A program made the position numbers and the translations under genes. The notes beneath the pieces were generated by a model. It had not been told where the DNA came from. It saw only the letters and a program-made list of their open reading frames with translations, and did not search any database. A stretch of 64,000 nt of DNA, taken from Chloroflexota bacterium. GTDB taxonomy: Bacteria; Chloroflexota; UBA4733. The DNA lies in contig JAMCTA010000151.1 in the NCBI GenBank assembly GCA_023381895.1, forward strand, positions 29,900 to 93,899, in the 5' to 3' direction. Position 1 is the stretch's first letter. Every line of letters starts with the position of its first letter. Shown piece after piece: positions 52,171 to 59,009 of the stretch.

Positions 52171-53772
52171 ATCGCATTCGGCCTTCGCTGGAAGCTCGTC
52201 GGCAGTTACCTCTTCATCGTGGCCCTAGTGCTCGTCTCGGTCGTGCTGCTAACTCGCTATGCCGTGCAGTCGATGTTCGTCAGTTATCAAGAGACGGTGC
52301 TGGCACGGCAGGCTCAAGGAGTTGCTCGAGTTCTCTATAACCTGTATCAGAGCTCAAACCAGAATTGGGGTGCGGTCGCACCTTTGCTTCTACCGTCGAC
52401 GCGACTATTCCGCAGTGACATTTGGGTCGTCGATCGCACAGGCAAGATCGTGTTTACCCAGCCCAGCAACGCCCCTGCATCAGAACGGCCACCTCTTGCG
52501 AGGGTGTCTGCCGCTCTTCACGGTACCATCGTCGTGGGAGTATCAACTTCCCTTTTAGGTCAGGCTCAACTGGTGTGGGCCACGGCTCCAATTCAAAGTG
52601 ACAGTGGTCAGGTCATCGGTGCAGCGTATCTTGTGTCGCCATCCGAGCGGCCGCAGCCGCTACCGGAGCCACGGGACGGCTTTTCCTTCCCCCTCATCCA
52701 AACTACTACTGACTTTGTGAGCAACGTGGAGACACGCTTAGGGTTCACCGGTGTCCTTGTTGGTCTGCTGGCCGTTGCACTCGGGGTCTGGTTGGCGCGA
52801 TCCATCACTGAGCCTATCCAAGACCTCCGGCGGGCCGTCGGTCGAATCGCTGCGGGTGACCTGACTCAGCGAGTGGCCGTGCGCACGAGCGACGAGGTCG
52901 GCGCGCTCGGGCACGACATCAACGTGATGGCTCAGAGACTCGAAGGAGACGTGACAGAGCTACGACGGCAAGAACAGCTCCGTCGTGATTTGGTGGCAAA
53001 CGTATCGCACGATCTTGCAACCCCGCTGACGGGAATTCAAGGGTTCACCGAAGCTCTCATAGATGGAGTGGTCGCTAGCGATCAAGATCGTCAGGAACTC
53101 TACGAGAGCATCTACCGTGAGGTACAGAGGCTCCGGCGACTGGTGGGGGATCTTCAAGATCTTTCGTCGCTTGAAAATGGGATGGGGAACATTCAGCCCG
53201 CACCGCTACGCTTGCAAGAACTGGTTGATGAAGCGCTGCGTGTCGAGAGCAACGAAGCCAGTGAGCGAGGCATCATCCTGGATCAGAATGTCGCTGCAGA
53301 GCTGCCCGACGTCTGGGCTGACGGAGATCGAATCACGCAGGTGCTGTTCAATCTCCTGGACAATGCCATGCGTTATACGCCACGTGGAGGGAAGATCACT
53401 GTTTCAGCACGGACCAAAGAAGGGTCCGTGCGCGTTTCCGTTCGCGACACCGGCACTGGCATTGCCGAGAGCGAGCTTCCGTTCGTTTTCGAGCGCTTCT
53501 ACCGTGTCGATCGCAGTAGATCCCGAGAGACCGGCGGGGGAGGGCTTGGGCTTGCCATCGTCAAGGCGATCATCTCTGCTCACGGCGGGGAGATCGAAGC
53601 CAAGAGCGTGCTGAATCAGGGCACGGAGATGACGTTCACCTTGCGGATACTGAAGACGTCGCTAATGGACGGTTCAGAACCCCTCTTGGTGGCCGATAGA
53701 CGGTCCGGTGATGCAGTGGCTATCCGGCCTAGGCAAGCAGCGACCGGATCGCGTCGAGGTCGCCCTTCTTAA
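52171..53772 (+). CDS. Sensor histidine kinase, with a probable ATC start
   Basis: 533 residues if started at ATC 52171; GGAGG lies at 52159-52163, 7 nt upstream. No ATG, GTG or TTG exists between the last in-frame stop (52141) and GTG 52219, and that GTG has no ribosome site and would cut the first helix. The protein has one helix (about 11-32), an extracellular sensor of about 130 residues, a second helix, a HAMP linker (R-S-I-T-E-P-I), a dimerisation domain with V-S-H-D-L-A-T-P-L (His280), and an ATPase domain with D-N-A-M-R-Y-T and G-G-G-G-L-G-L-A. It pairs with the upstream regulator. The 3' end overlaps a convergent small gene. Confidence 0.88.
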   Translation: MAFGLRWKLVGSYLFIVALVLVSVVLLTRYAVQSMFVSYQETVLARQAQGVARVLYNLYQSSNQNWGAVAPLLLPSTRLFRSDIWVVDRTGKIVFTQPSNAPASERPPLARVSAALHGTIVVGVSTSLLGQAQLVWATAPIQSDSGQVIGAAYLVSPSERPQPLPEPRDGFSFPLIQTTTDFVSNVETRLGFTGVLVGLLAVALGVWLARSITEPIQDLRRAVGRIAAGDLTQRVAVRTSDEVGALGHDINVMAQRLEGDVTELRRQEQLRRDLVANVSHDLATPLTGIQGFTEALIDGVVASDQDRQELYESIYREVQRLRRLVGDLQDLSSLENGMGNIQPAPLRLQELVDEALRVESNEASERGIILDQNVAAELPDVWADGDRITQVLFNLLDNAMRYTPRGGKITVSARTKEGSVRVSVRDTGTGIAESELPFVFERFYRVDRSRSRETGGGGLGLAIVKAIISAHGGEIEAKSVLNQGTEMTFTLRILKTSLMDGSEPLLVADRRSGDAVAIRPRQAATGSRRGRPS

Positions 53773-53932
53773 AATATAACGCTCGCGGACGCCCAATCAT
53801 TCTGTATGCTTGAAGCCTGCGAGTAGCCACGAGTCGATAGAGTGCTGGGCGAAACGTTCCGAGATAGCGAACCGCATCGCTAAGGCTAAGCATCGTCTCG
53901 TTCTCGTCATCCGGGAGCAAGCTAAAGTCCAC
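53729..53932 (-). CDS. Small helix-turn-helix (excisionase/MerR-like) protein
   Basis: 67 residues from GTG with GAGGGC upstream. M-L-S-L-S-D-A-V-R-Y-L-G, then R-P-A-L-Y-R-L-V-A-T-R-R-L-Q-A-Y-R and R-A-L-Y-F-K-K-G-D-L-D-A-I fit the HTH_17 family of short DNA-binding proteins. The 3' end lies inside the kinase gene by 44 nt on the other strand. It may regulate the kinase, or be an orphan DNA-binding protein. No mobile element surrounds it. Confidence 0.6.
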   Translation of the reverse strand: MDFSLLPDDENETMLSLSDAVRYLGTFRPALYRLVATRRLQAYRMIGRPRALYFKKGDLDAIRSLLA

Positions 53933-54072
53933 GCTCTGCCCTCATCCTGCTGGAACAATCCAAGCTTACAGTAGACGTTATGATGATACCAATCTTCGTG
54001 CCAAATGCCAACGTCACGACCATTCTCCTATCGCAAATGCACAGAGTTGAGAGACCTGGGAGGATAGATACG

Positions 54073-54717
54073 GTGCTTCTTGATCTTTATGAGATGCGGC
54101 GAATCGTGGTGGTAGGCATGACAGGCTCAGGTAAGACCACCCTTGCTGGCCGTCTTGCCGCTCTCCTCGGTGTGCGGCACATTGAGCTGGATGGGTTGTA
54201 TTGGCATCTCCCCAACTGGCAGCCTCCGGCTGATGAGGAGTTCCTCGCTCGGGTTGCGTCTCATGCCGCCAGTGAACGCTGGATTGTCGACGGGAACTAC
54301 TCGAAGGCCCGCGACTTGCTCTGGCCGCGAGCTGACGTAGTCGTCTGGCTCGACTACTCTCTCTGGACGGTGCTCTCCCAACTGATCATTCGCACGGTGC
54401 GGCGAATCACGTCGCAGGAGATCCTCTGGAGTACCAATCGCGAATCGTTTCGCAGCCAGTTCTTAAGCCGAGACTCACTCGTTCTCTACGCTTTCAGGGG
54501 CTACCGAACACGGCGCAAGCGATATGAGGCACTCATGAGGTCCAACTTTTATCCCGAGCTGCGATGGATAAGACTGTACTCCCCGAATGCCGCTGAGCAG
54601 TGGCTGCGAGTCCTCGAGTTCCGAGTGGAGCGGGCAACGGGAATTGAACCCGTGCGTTCAGCTTGGGAAGCTGACATGCCACCACAACATCTTGCCCGCC
54701 AGGCTCGGGAAGTGTAG
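54073..54717 (+). CDS. P-loop nucleoside kinase-like protein (FlaR/topology modulation family)
   Basis: 214 residues from GTG with GGGAGG 9 nt upstream. Walker A G-M-T-G-S-G-K-T-T is near residues 14-22, then I-E-L-D-G-L-Y-W, W-I-V-D-G-N-Y and V-V-W-L-D-Y. These features mark a small family related to adenylate kinase. Residues 185-209 are read across a tRNA-Gly gene on the other strand, giving the A-T-G-I-E-P-V string typical of such readings. The protein fold probably ends near residue 180; the tail may be accidental. Confidence 0.75.
   Translation: MLLDLYEMRRIVVVGMTGSGKTTLAGRLAALLGVRHIELDGLYWHLPNWQPPADEEFLARVASHAASERWIVDGNYSKARDLLWPRADVVVWLDYSLWTVLSQLIIRTVRRITSQEILWSTNRESFRSQFLSRDSLVLYAFRGYRTRRKRYEALMRSNFYPELRWIRLYSPNAAEQWLRVLEFRVERATGIEPVRSAWEADMPPQHLARQAREV
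54626..54699 (-). tRNA. tRNA-Gly(CCC)
   Basis: Acceptor GCGGGCA pairs with TGCCCGC. D-arm ATGT/GCAT, anticodon stem TCAGC/GCTGA with loop TTCCCAA giving anticodon CCC, and a T-arm with GTTCAAT type loop flanked by ACGGG/CCCGT complete the cloverleaf. The discriminator is U, and CCA is encoded (54628-54626). The whole gene lies under the 3' part of the P-loop gene on the opposite strand. Confidence 0.9.
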
Positions 54718-54744
54718 CACGCTGCGTCGCGACTGTCGAACGGA

Positions 54745-55377
54745 TTAGAGAAGCACAGGCTCGTGCGCCTGGAGGAAGTCACTCTTCCCGATGTAGAGAG
54801 CTTGTGTCGGTGTCGACCTGAGATCGAGCAGCGTCACTGAGGCGTTCCCGACCACCAGTGACGCGGCATGGGCTGGTGTATACGCCTGAGTGACGGCAGC
54901 AATGATCTGCTGGATTGGCGAAGCGTGGGACACCACAGCGACCCTGCTCTCAGGCGTGTGGCGCATTTGAATCCACTCAACGACCTTGACCATCCGCTCG
55001 TACACCAGATCGGATGTCTCTGGCAGTCGGCACCAGCCTTCTTCCGAGACCTCCTCGGCAACTAGCAGGTCAGCGTAGCGGAGTCGGAGTTCCGTTAACG
55101 TCGGCGGATTCCAGTTGTTGGGACGGACACCGTGATGCTCGTGCACGGAGGGAAGCAACTGTGGTGGCACGAGCACCTCGCGGCCTATAGCACGAGCCGT
55201 CGCCACGGTTCTTCGATAGGGGCTGGTGTACACGTGAGTAAGCTGCTGAACCACGAGCCATTGAGCCACGAGACGTGCTTGCTCATCACCCAGTGTCGTA
55301 AGCGCACAATCCACTTCTGCAGAAGCTGGGGCTACGTTAGCCACGGACTGGCCGTGTCGAATCAGATAGAGCAGCAT
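54745..55377 (-). CDS. Histidine phosphatase family protein
   Basis: 210 residues. The N-terminal L-I-R-H-G-Q-S-V-A-N holds the phospho-acceptor His, Y-T-S-P-Y-R-R-T-V-A-T-A supplies the second Arg, and V-V-S-H-A-S-P near residue 148 the second His. Members include cofactor-dependent mutases and phosphatases for sugars, cobalamin precursors and others. The glutamate of the mutases is not obvious, so a phosphatase is more likely. Transcribed just after (downstream of) the VIT gene, with a 92-nt gap. Confidence 0.87.
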   Translation of the reverse strand: MLLYLIRHGQSVANVAPASAEVDCALTTLGDEQARLVAQWLVVQQLTHVYTSPYRRTVATARAIGREVLVPPQLLPSVHEHHGVRPNNWNPPTLTELRLRYADLLVAEEVSEEGWCRLPETSDLVYERMVKVVEWIQMRHTPESRVAVVSHASPIQQIIAAVTQAYTPAHAASLVVGNASVTLLDLRSTPTQALYIGKSDFLQAHEPVLL

Positions 55378-55469
55378 TGCGTAACTTCCCTAGATCGTAC
55401 TCGCCGACGGCCCCGCATCTACCGTCGAAAACTAGGCAGTCGCCTCACAGACGAACCAGTACAGACCGT

Positions 55470-55994
55470 CTACGACGTTCCAATCAGGATACCGGCCGCG
55501 AAGACGAGTCCCCCGCCGACAACCACCTGAATGACGGATCGCAGGAAGGAACTGGAGAAGAAACGATAGCGAATGAAAGCGATGACGACAAGCTCAACAC
55601 CCACCACGGCACAGGCGACAGCAATCGCCAAGAGGTAGGTGCTTAGGAGGAAGGGCAACGTGTGAAAGATCCCACCTACAAAGGTCATGAGACCGGTGAT
55701 GCCCCCACGCTTCATCGGGTGTCCCCGTCCCGTGAGGGAGCCATCATCCGACAGACCCTCTGAGAAGCCCATGCTGATTCCGGCGCCAACTGCTGCCGCA
55801 AGCCCCACGAGAAATGCTGTGTGCGGTTGGCGCGTGGCAAAGGCTGTTGCGAAAATGGGTGCGAGGGTCGAGACCGAGCCATCCATGAGTCCGGCTAGAC
55901 CAGGTTGGATCACCTGCAGAACGAAATCTTGATTGTGGCCTCGCTCGGTGAGCCTCTCGCGCGGCGCTATTTGCGTCTCTGCTAACTCGGCCAT
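55470..55994 (-). CDS. VIT1/MbfA-type metal transporter domain protein
   Basis: 174 residues with four or five hydrophobic helices. V-I-Q-P-G-L-A-G-L-M-D-G-S-V-S-T-L-A-P near residues 27-45 and G-A-G-I-S-M-G-F-S-E-G-L-S-D-D-G are the VIT membrane core, close to the C-terminal half of MbfA. The N-terminal rubrerythrin domain of MbfA is missing. It probably exports iron or manganese. It overlaps the Fur-family gene by 13 nt, a typical metal-regulated pair. Confidence 0.78.
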   Translation of the reverse strand: MAELAETQIAPRERLTERGHNQDFVLQVIQPGLAGLMDGSVSTLAPIFATAFATRQPHTAFLVGLAAAVGAGISMGFSEGLSDDGSLTGRGHPMKRGGITGLMTFVGGIFHTLPFLLSTYLLAIAVACAVVGVELVVIAFIRYRFFSSSFLRSVIQVVVGGGLVFAAGILIGTS

Positions 55995-56455
55995 ATCGTA
56001 CTCTGCTCCTGTATTCCTAGGGTACCTTCAGATTCATCCGGCTGCCGTCGACACGTCGAACAGAAACCTTCGAGGATTACGCGATGTCCCGTGACCAGGA
56101 AGCCGTCCACCTCTATAGGCGCGGTCACAGAGACGATGTCAGTGTTGACATCCAAGAGGCGGCCACAGCGCCGACACTGTAAGTGCTCGTGGGGATCGGT
56201 GTTCGGGTCGTAGCGGGTCAGCCCATCACCTGACTCCAGCGTGCGCACTTCACCAATTTCCACAAGCTCTCCCAGAATCTTGTAAACCGTTCCAAGAGAG
56301 AGCGTAGGAAGCTCCGCGCGGACAGCCTCGTACAACTCCTCTGCGGTTGGATGCGACTTATTCTCTTCAAGGGCCCGGAACAGGAACAGCCGCTGTGGAG
56401 TGACCTTCCCACCCGATGATCGAAGGCGCTCGACGAGCTGCTGTGTTGTCTTCAC
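55982..56455 (-). CDS. fur: Fur-family transcriptional regulator
   Basis: 157 residues. Helix-turn-helix T-P-Q-R-L-F-L-F-R-A-L with T-V-Y-K-I-L-G-E-L near residues 56-64 is the Fur signature; D-P-H-E-H-L-Q-C-R-R-C-G-R and C-S-T-C form the His/Cys zinc site. It may be Fur or PerR type; the regulatory metal site cannot be told by eye. GTG start after AAGGTGA. It overlaps the VIT transporter, and its own promoter carries a Fur-like site, so autoregulation is likely. Confidence 0.9.
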   Translation of the reverse strand: MKTTQQLVERLRSSGGKVTPQRLFLFRALEENKSHPTAEELYEAVRAELPTLSLGTVYKILGELVEIGEVRTLESGDGLTRYDPNTDPHEHLQCRRCGRLLDVNTDIVSVTAPIEVDGFLVTGHRVILEGFCSTCRRQPDESEGTLGIQEQSTIWPS

Positions 56456-56472
56456 AATATCACCTTGTTACT

Positions 56473-56513
56473 TAACTAAGAATGATTATCCATACGGAAG
56501 CGCTATTTGTCAA
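56473..56513 (-). promoter_or_regulatory. fur promoter with overlapping Fur-type operator
   Basis: On the minus strand TTGACA (56513-56508) and GATAAT (56490-56485) are 17 nt apart, a near-consensus promoter. The -10 is embedded in GATAATCATTCTTAG, which matches a Fur-like half repeat (GATAAT-n-ATTATC type) imperfectly. Confidence 0.6.
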
Positions 56514-56742
56514 GAAACACTAGCGACTAAATGCCAATGGGTAAGCTGGCATGCCTCATCTTGTACGAGGTTTGACCGTGATTCTGCCCGGCTGTATTCT
56601 CACGAAGCCGTTGGAGGGCAGGTAACCTCACTCCGGGATCTGCTGTACACGGTGCTTTGGAGTACACACGATGGCGATTCCAGACTACAGGACAGAAAAG
56701 AAGATTGTGCTCCACAATTTCCAGGGAGGTGGCGAGCCTGCG

Positions 56743-57942
56743 TTAGGACAGAACCAACGGATGATTGACAAAGATGTGGTCTTGACCGTTGAGGATGCCT
56801 TGTCCCTCGTGAATGATGCCCGCATAGAACGTCAAGGTCCCGTGATAGTTCGCGGGGATCTTGATGTAACCGGTAATCAGTCTCGACTGACGGGGGGCCA
56901 GTGGTCCGCCGATACTCCATCGAAAAGGATAAGGCGGAGGGGTCGTGTCCAGCCGCTGCGCGAAGCTCACCCCCACACTGTAGGTTCCCGCGCGTCCGAA
57001 TGCCTCTTCGCCCCACCCCGGGCCCCAAGGCGGAGGGTTGAGATACGTCGACTCCAAGGAGTCATAGACAAAGCCAATTTGCGGCGCTGGGGATTCCTGG
57101 TCACCATAGAGCACTGCGTGACCATAGTTGTAGATGCGCACCTGGATCTCGATAAGACGCTGGCCTGATCGATCAACCTCTGATGCTCGCACCGCCTCGA
57201 TCCGCGCATCGGCGATACCACTGTCTTTGACCTGCAGTGTTCCGGAGGCTTCCGAGACGTTGCCAGCAGCGTCTTTGGCCAAGATAGTCCACTTGTAAGA
57301 GCCGTCCGGAACGTATTCCTCGGGGCTGATCTGTCCTGTCCAGGTTGCCTGGTTCGGTCCCGCTTGCTCGTCTTCCTGGTAGAGCACATCGTACCGCTGC
57401 GCAGCGGAATTGCCTTGAGGACCGACCGCAAAGATTGTCACCTGTGCCGGTTTGGACAAATTGTAGGTGAACGTCGCCGTATCCGTGCCCAAATTACCAT
57501 TGGGGTGGAACACCTGGGGAAACACATACGGGGAAAGAATCTGGGGTGGAGTTGTGTCAGCATTTGTGATAGTGAGGGTTGCTTGCTCTTTCCCCAGGAT
57601 AGCCCGGGTCTTGGAATCTGTGGCTAGTACTGTGAAGCGGTACAAGCCATTCGGAAGCACACGATTGTCATAGGTACCATCAAATGGCAATGCGTAGTGG
57701 CCAATGGCACGCGTTTGGTGGTCACGCAGCACGTGGCTCTGACCATCAGGGGCTACAAAGCTTATAGTGATGTCTGCTCGCTTCTTGAGCGTATAACTCA
57801 GATAAGTTGAACCGTCTGTGGAATGGCCGTTTGGGGAGATGGTGTTCGGTGCGAAGCCAACACCGTAGAGCACTTTTGGGCTGCCACAGGAACTGAGTGC
57901 CACGAGCAGCACTGGCAACAGGAACCACCAAGCCCTTTTCAG
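56743..57942 (-). CDS. Lipoprotein with Ig-like (FlgD-type) domains, probable CTG start
   Basis: 399 residues if started at CTG 57942, where AGGAGG lies 7 nt upstream. This gives M-K-R-A-W-W-F-L-L-P-V-L-L-V-A-L-S-S-C, a complete lipoprotein signal with the lipobox L-S-S-C. The alternative TTG 57918 has no ribosome site and loses the basic end. The mature protein has two or three beta-sandwich domains with P-N-G-L-Y-R-F-T-V and P-D-G-S-Y-K-W-T-I blocks typical of FlgD Ig-like repeats, and a C-terminal domain of unknown fold. It is presumably surface-exposed. Confidence 0.75.
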   Translation of the reverse strand: MKRAWWFLLPVLLVALSSCGSPKVLYGVGFAPNTISPNGHSTDGSTYLSYTLKKRADITISFVAPDGQSHVLRDHQTRAIGHYALPFDGTYDNRVLPNGLYRFTVLATDSKTRAILGKEQATLTITNADTTPPQILSPYVFPQVFHPNGNLGTDTATFTYNLSKPAQVTIFAVGPQGNSAAQRYDVLYQEDEQAGPNQATWTGQISPEEYVPDGSYKWTILAKDAAGNVSEASGTLQVKDSGIADARIEAVRASEVDRSGQRLIEIQVRIYNYGHAVLYGDQESPAPQIGFVYDSLESTYLNPPPWGPGWGEEAFGRAGTYSVGVSFAQRLDTTPPPYPFRWSIGGPLAPRQSRLITGYIKIPANYHGTLTFYAGIIHEGQGILNGQDHIFVNHPLVLS

Positions 57943-58037
57943 CCGTTGTCCTCCTGATAATGTCGATACCCTCGTTCAGGGATACTACCACCTCGGCAGG
58001 ATTGATGCATTCCTTGCCAGCTCTGGCCCGATGACTC

Positions 58038-58057
58038 CCGCGTGTCGTGACACGCGG
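58038..58057. repeat. Perfect 9-bp inverted repeat between divergent genes
   Basis: CCGCGTGTC and GACACGCGG flank a GT centre, a 20-bp palindrome located between the divergent lipoprotein and acyltransferase genes. It is more likely a dimeric regulator's operator than a terminator. Confidence 0.5.
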
Positions 58058-58110
58058 CTGCGGTAGCATACTCGCGCTGACAACTAAGGACGGAAAGAGC
58101 AGCAGGCCTT

Positions 58111-59007
58111 GTGGTGAAACGCTCCAGTCTCTCGAGTGATCGTATTGCCGCACACGGGTTTCATATACTGAAGACCGTGGTTCCCCGCGTCCCTTTCCAC
58201 ACTGCCCAAGGCTTGGGAAAGCTCGTAGGTCGCCTCACCTACGTGGCCAATGCCGAGATGCGCTGCACGTCACTCCACAATCTCAGCCGACTTCTCGATG
58301 AGCCCGAGACTAGTGAGGCGGTACGACAGGCATCCATCGGGGCATTTCAAACCCTGGCGCTCAACTACGTCGACATGCTTGCCACGTCTCATCTCTCCCC
58401 AGACAGAATGCGTTGCCGGACGACAATTGCTGGATTTGAGCATCTTCTCGCGGCACAGGAGCAGGGCAAGGGAGTACTCATCGCCACAGCGCACTTAGGC
58501 AGTATCGATCAGGGTGGTCAGGCGCTTATTGTGCGCGGCGCTCGGTGCGCCGTACTCGTCGAACACGTCTCACCGGAGTGGCTCTTTCAGTTCTTCATTC
58601 GTGAGCGGCGCCGGTACGGTGGATTAGTGATCTCTTTAGAATCCGATGCTGTGTCAAAGATTCAGCAAGCGCTTGACGGCGGCTTAGCCGTCGGCATTGC
58701 CTGCGACTGGGACCCCCAGAGCACTGGAACTCTCGTGCGTGTTCCCCCTTTGCGCTCATCATTACGTATTCCCTCGGGAATCGCGGTGCTTTCGCTCCGT
58801 AATCACGCACCTATCGTGCCGATCTGGGTAGAACGTCTCCCCAGCGGTCGATCACGTGTCATTGTAGAGCCACCCGTCGATGTCGATGCACGCGGAGGTC
58901 TTCGCGCAGCTGTGCAGCACACTGCCGAGTTGATCGCTGCCCGTCTCATCACCCAGCTTAGAGCTCGCCCGCATCAGTGGGTGTTATTTCACCGAGTGTG
59001 GGAATAG
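58111..59007 (+). CDS. Lysophospholipid acyltransferase (LpxL/HtrB/PatA-like)
   Basis: 298 residues. I-A-T-A-H-L-G-S-I-D near residues 129-138 carries the catalytic His and Asp spaced by four residues. I-A-C-D-W-D, P-L-R-S-S-L-R-I-P-S-G-I-A and P-I-V-P-I-W-V follow the pattern of the family. In monoderm actinobacteria such enzymes acylate glycolipids (PatA); in Gram-negatives, lipid A. With no LPS genes here, acylation of a glycolipid is more likely. Followed 2 nt later by a YfhO-like gene. Confidence 0.82.
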   Translation: MVKRSSLSSDRIAAHGFHILKTVVPRVPFHTAQGLGKLVGRLTYVANAEMRCTSLHNLSRLLDEPETSEAVRQASIGAFQTLALNYVDMLATSHLSPDRMRCRTTIAGFEHLLAAQEQGKGVLIATAHLGSIDQGGQALIVRGARCAVLVEHVSPEWLFQFFIRERRRYGGLVISLESDAVSKIQQALDGGLAVGIACDWDPQSTGTLVRVPPLRSSLRIPSGIAVLSLRNHAPIVPIWVERLPSGRSRVIVEPPVDVDARGGLRAAVQHTAELIAARLITQLRARPHQWVLFHRVWE

Positions 59008-59009
59008 CC

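Noticed and set aside
56671..57168. Plus-strand frame opposite the lipoprotein
   Set aside because: Shadow of the lipoprotein; composition is unlike a folded protein.
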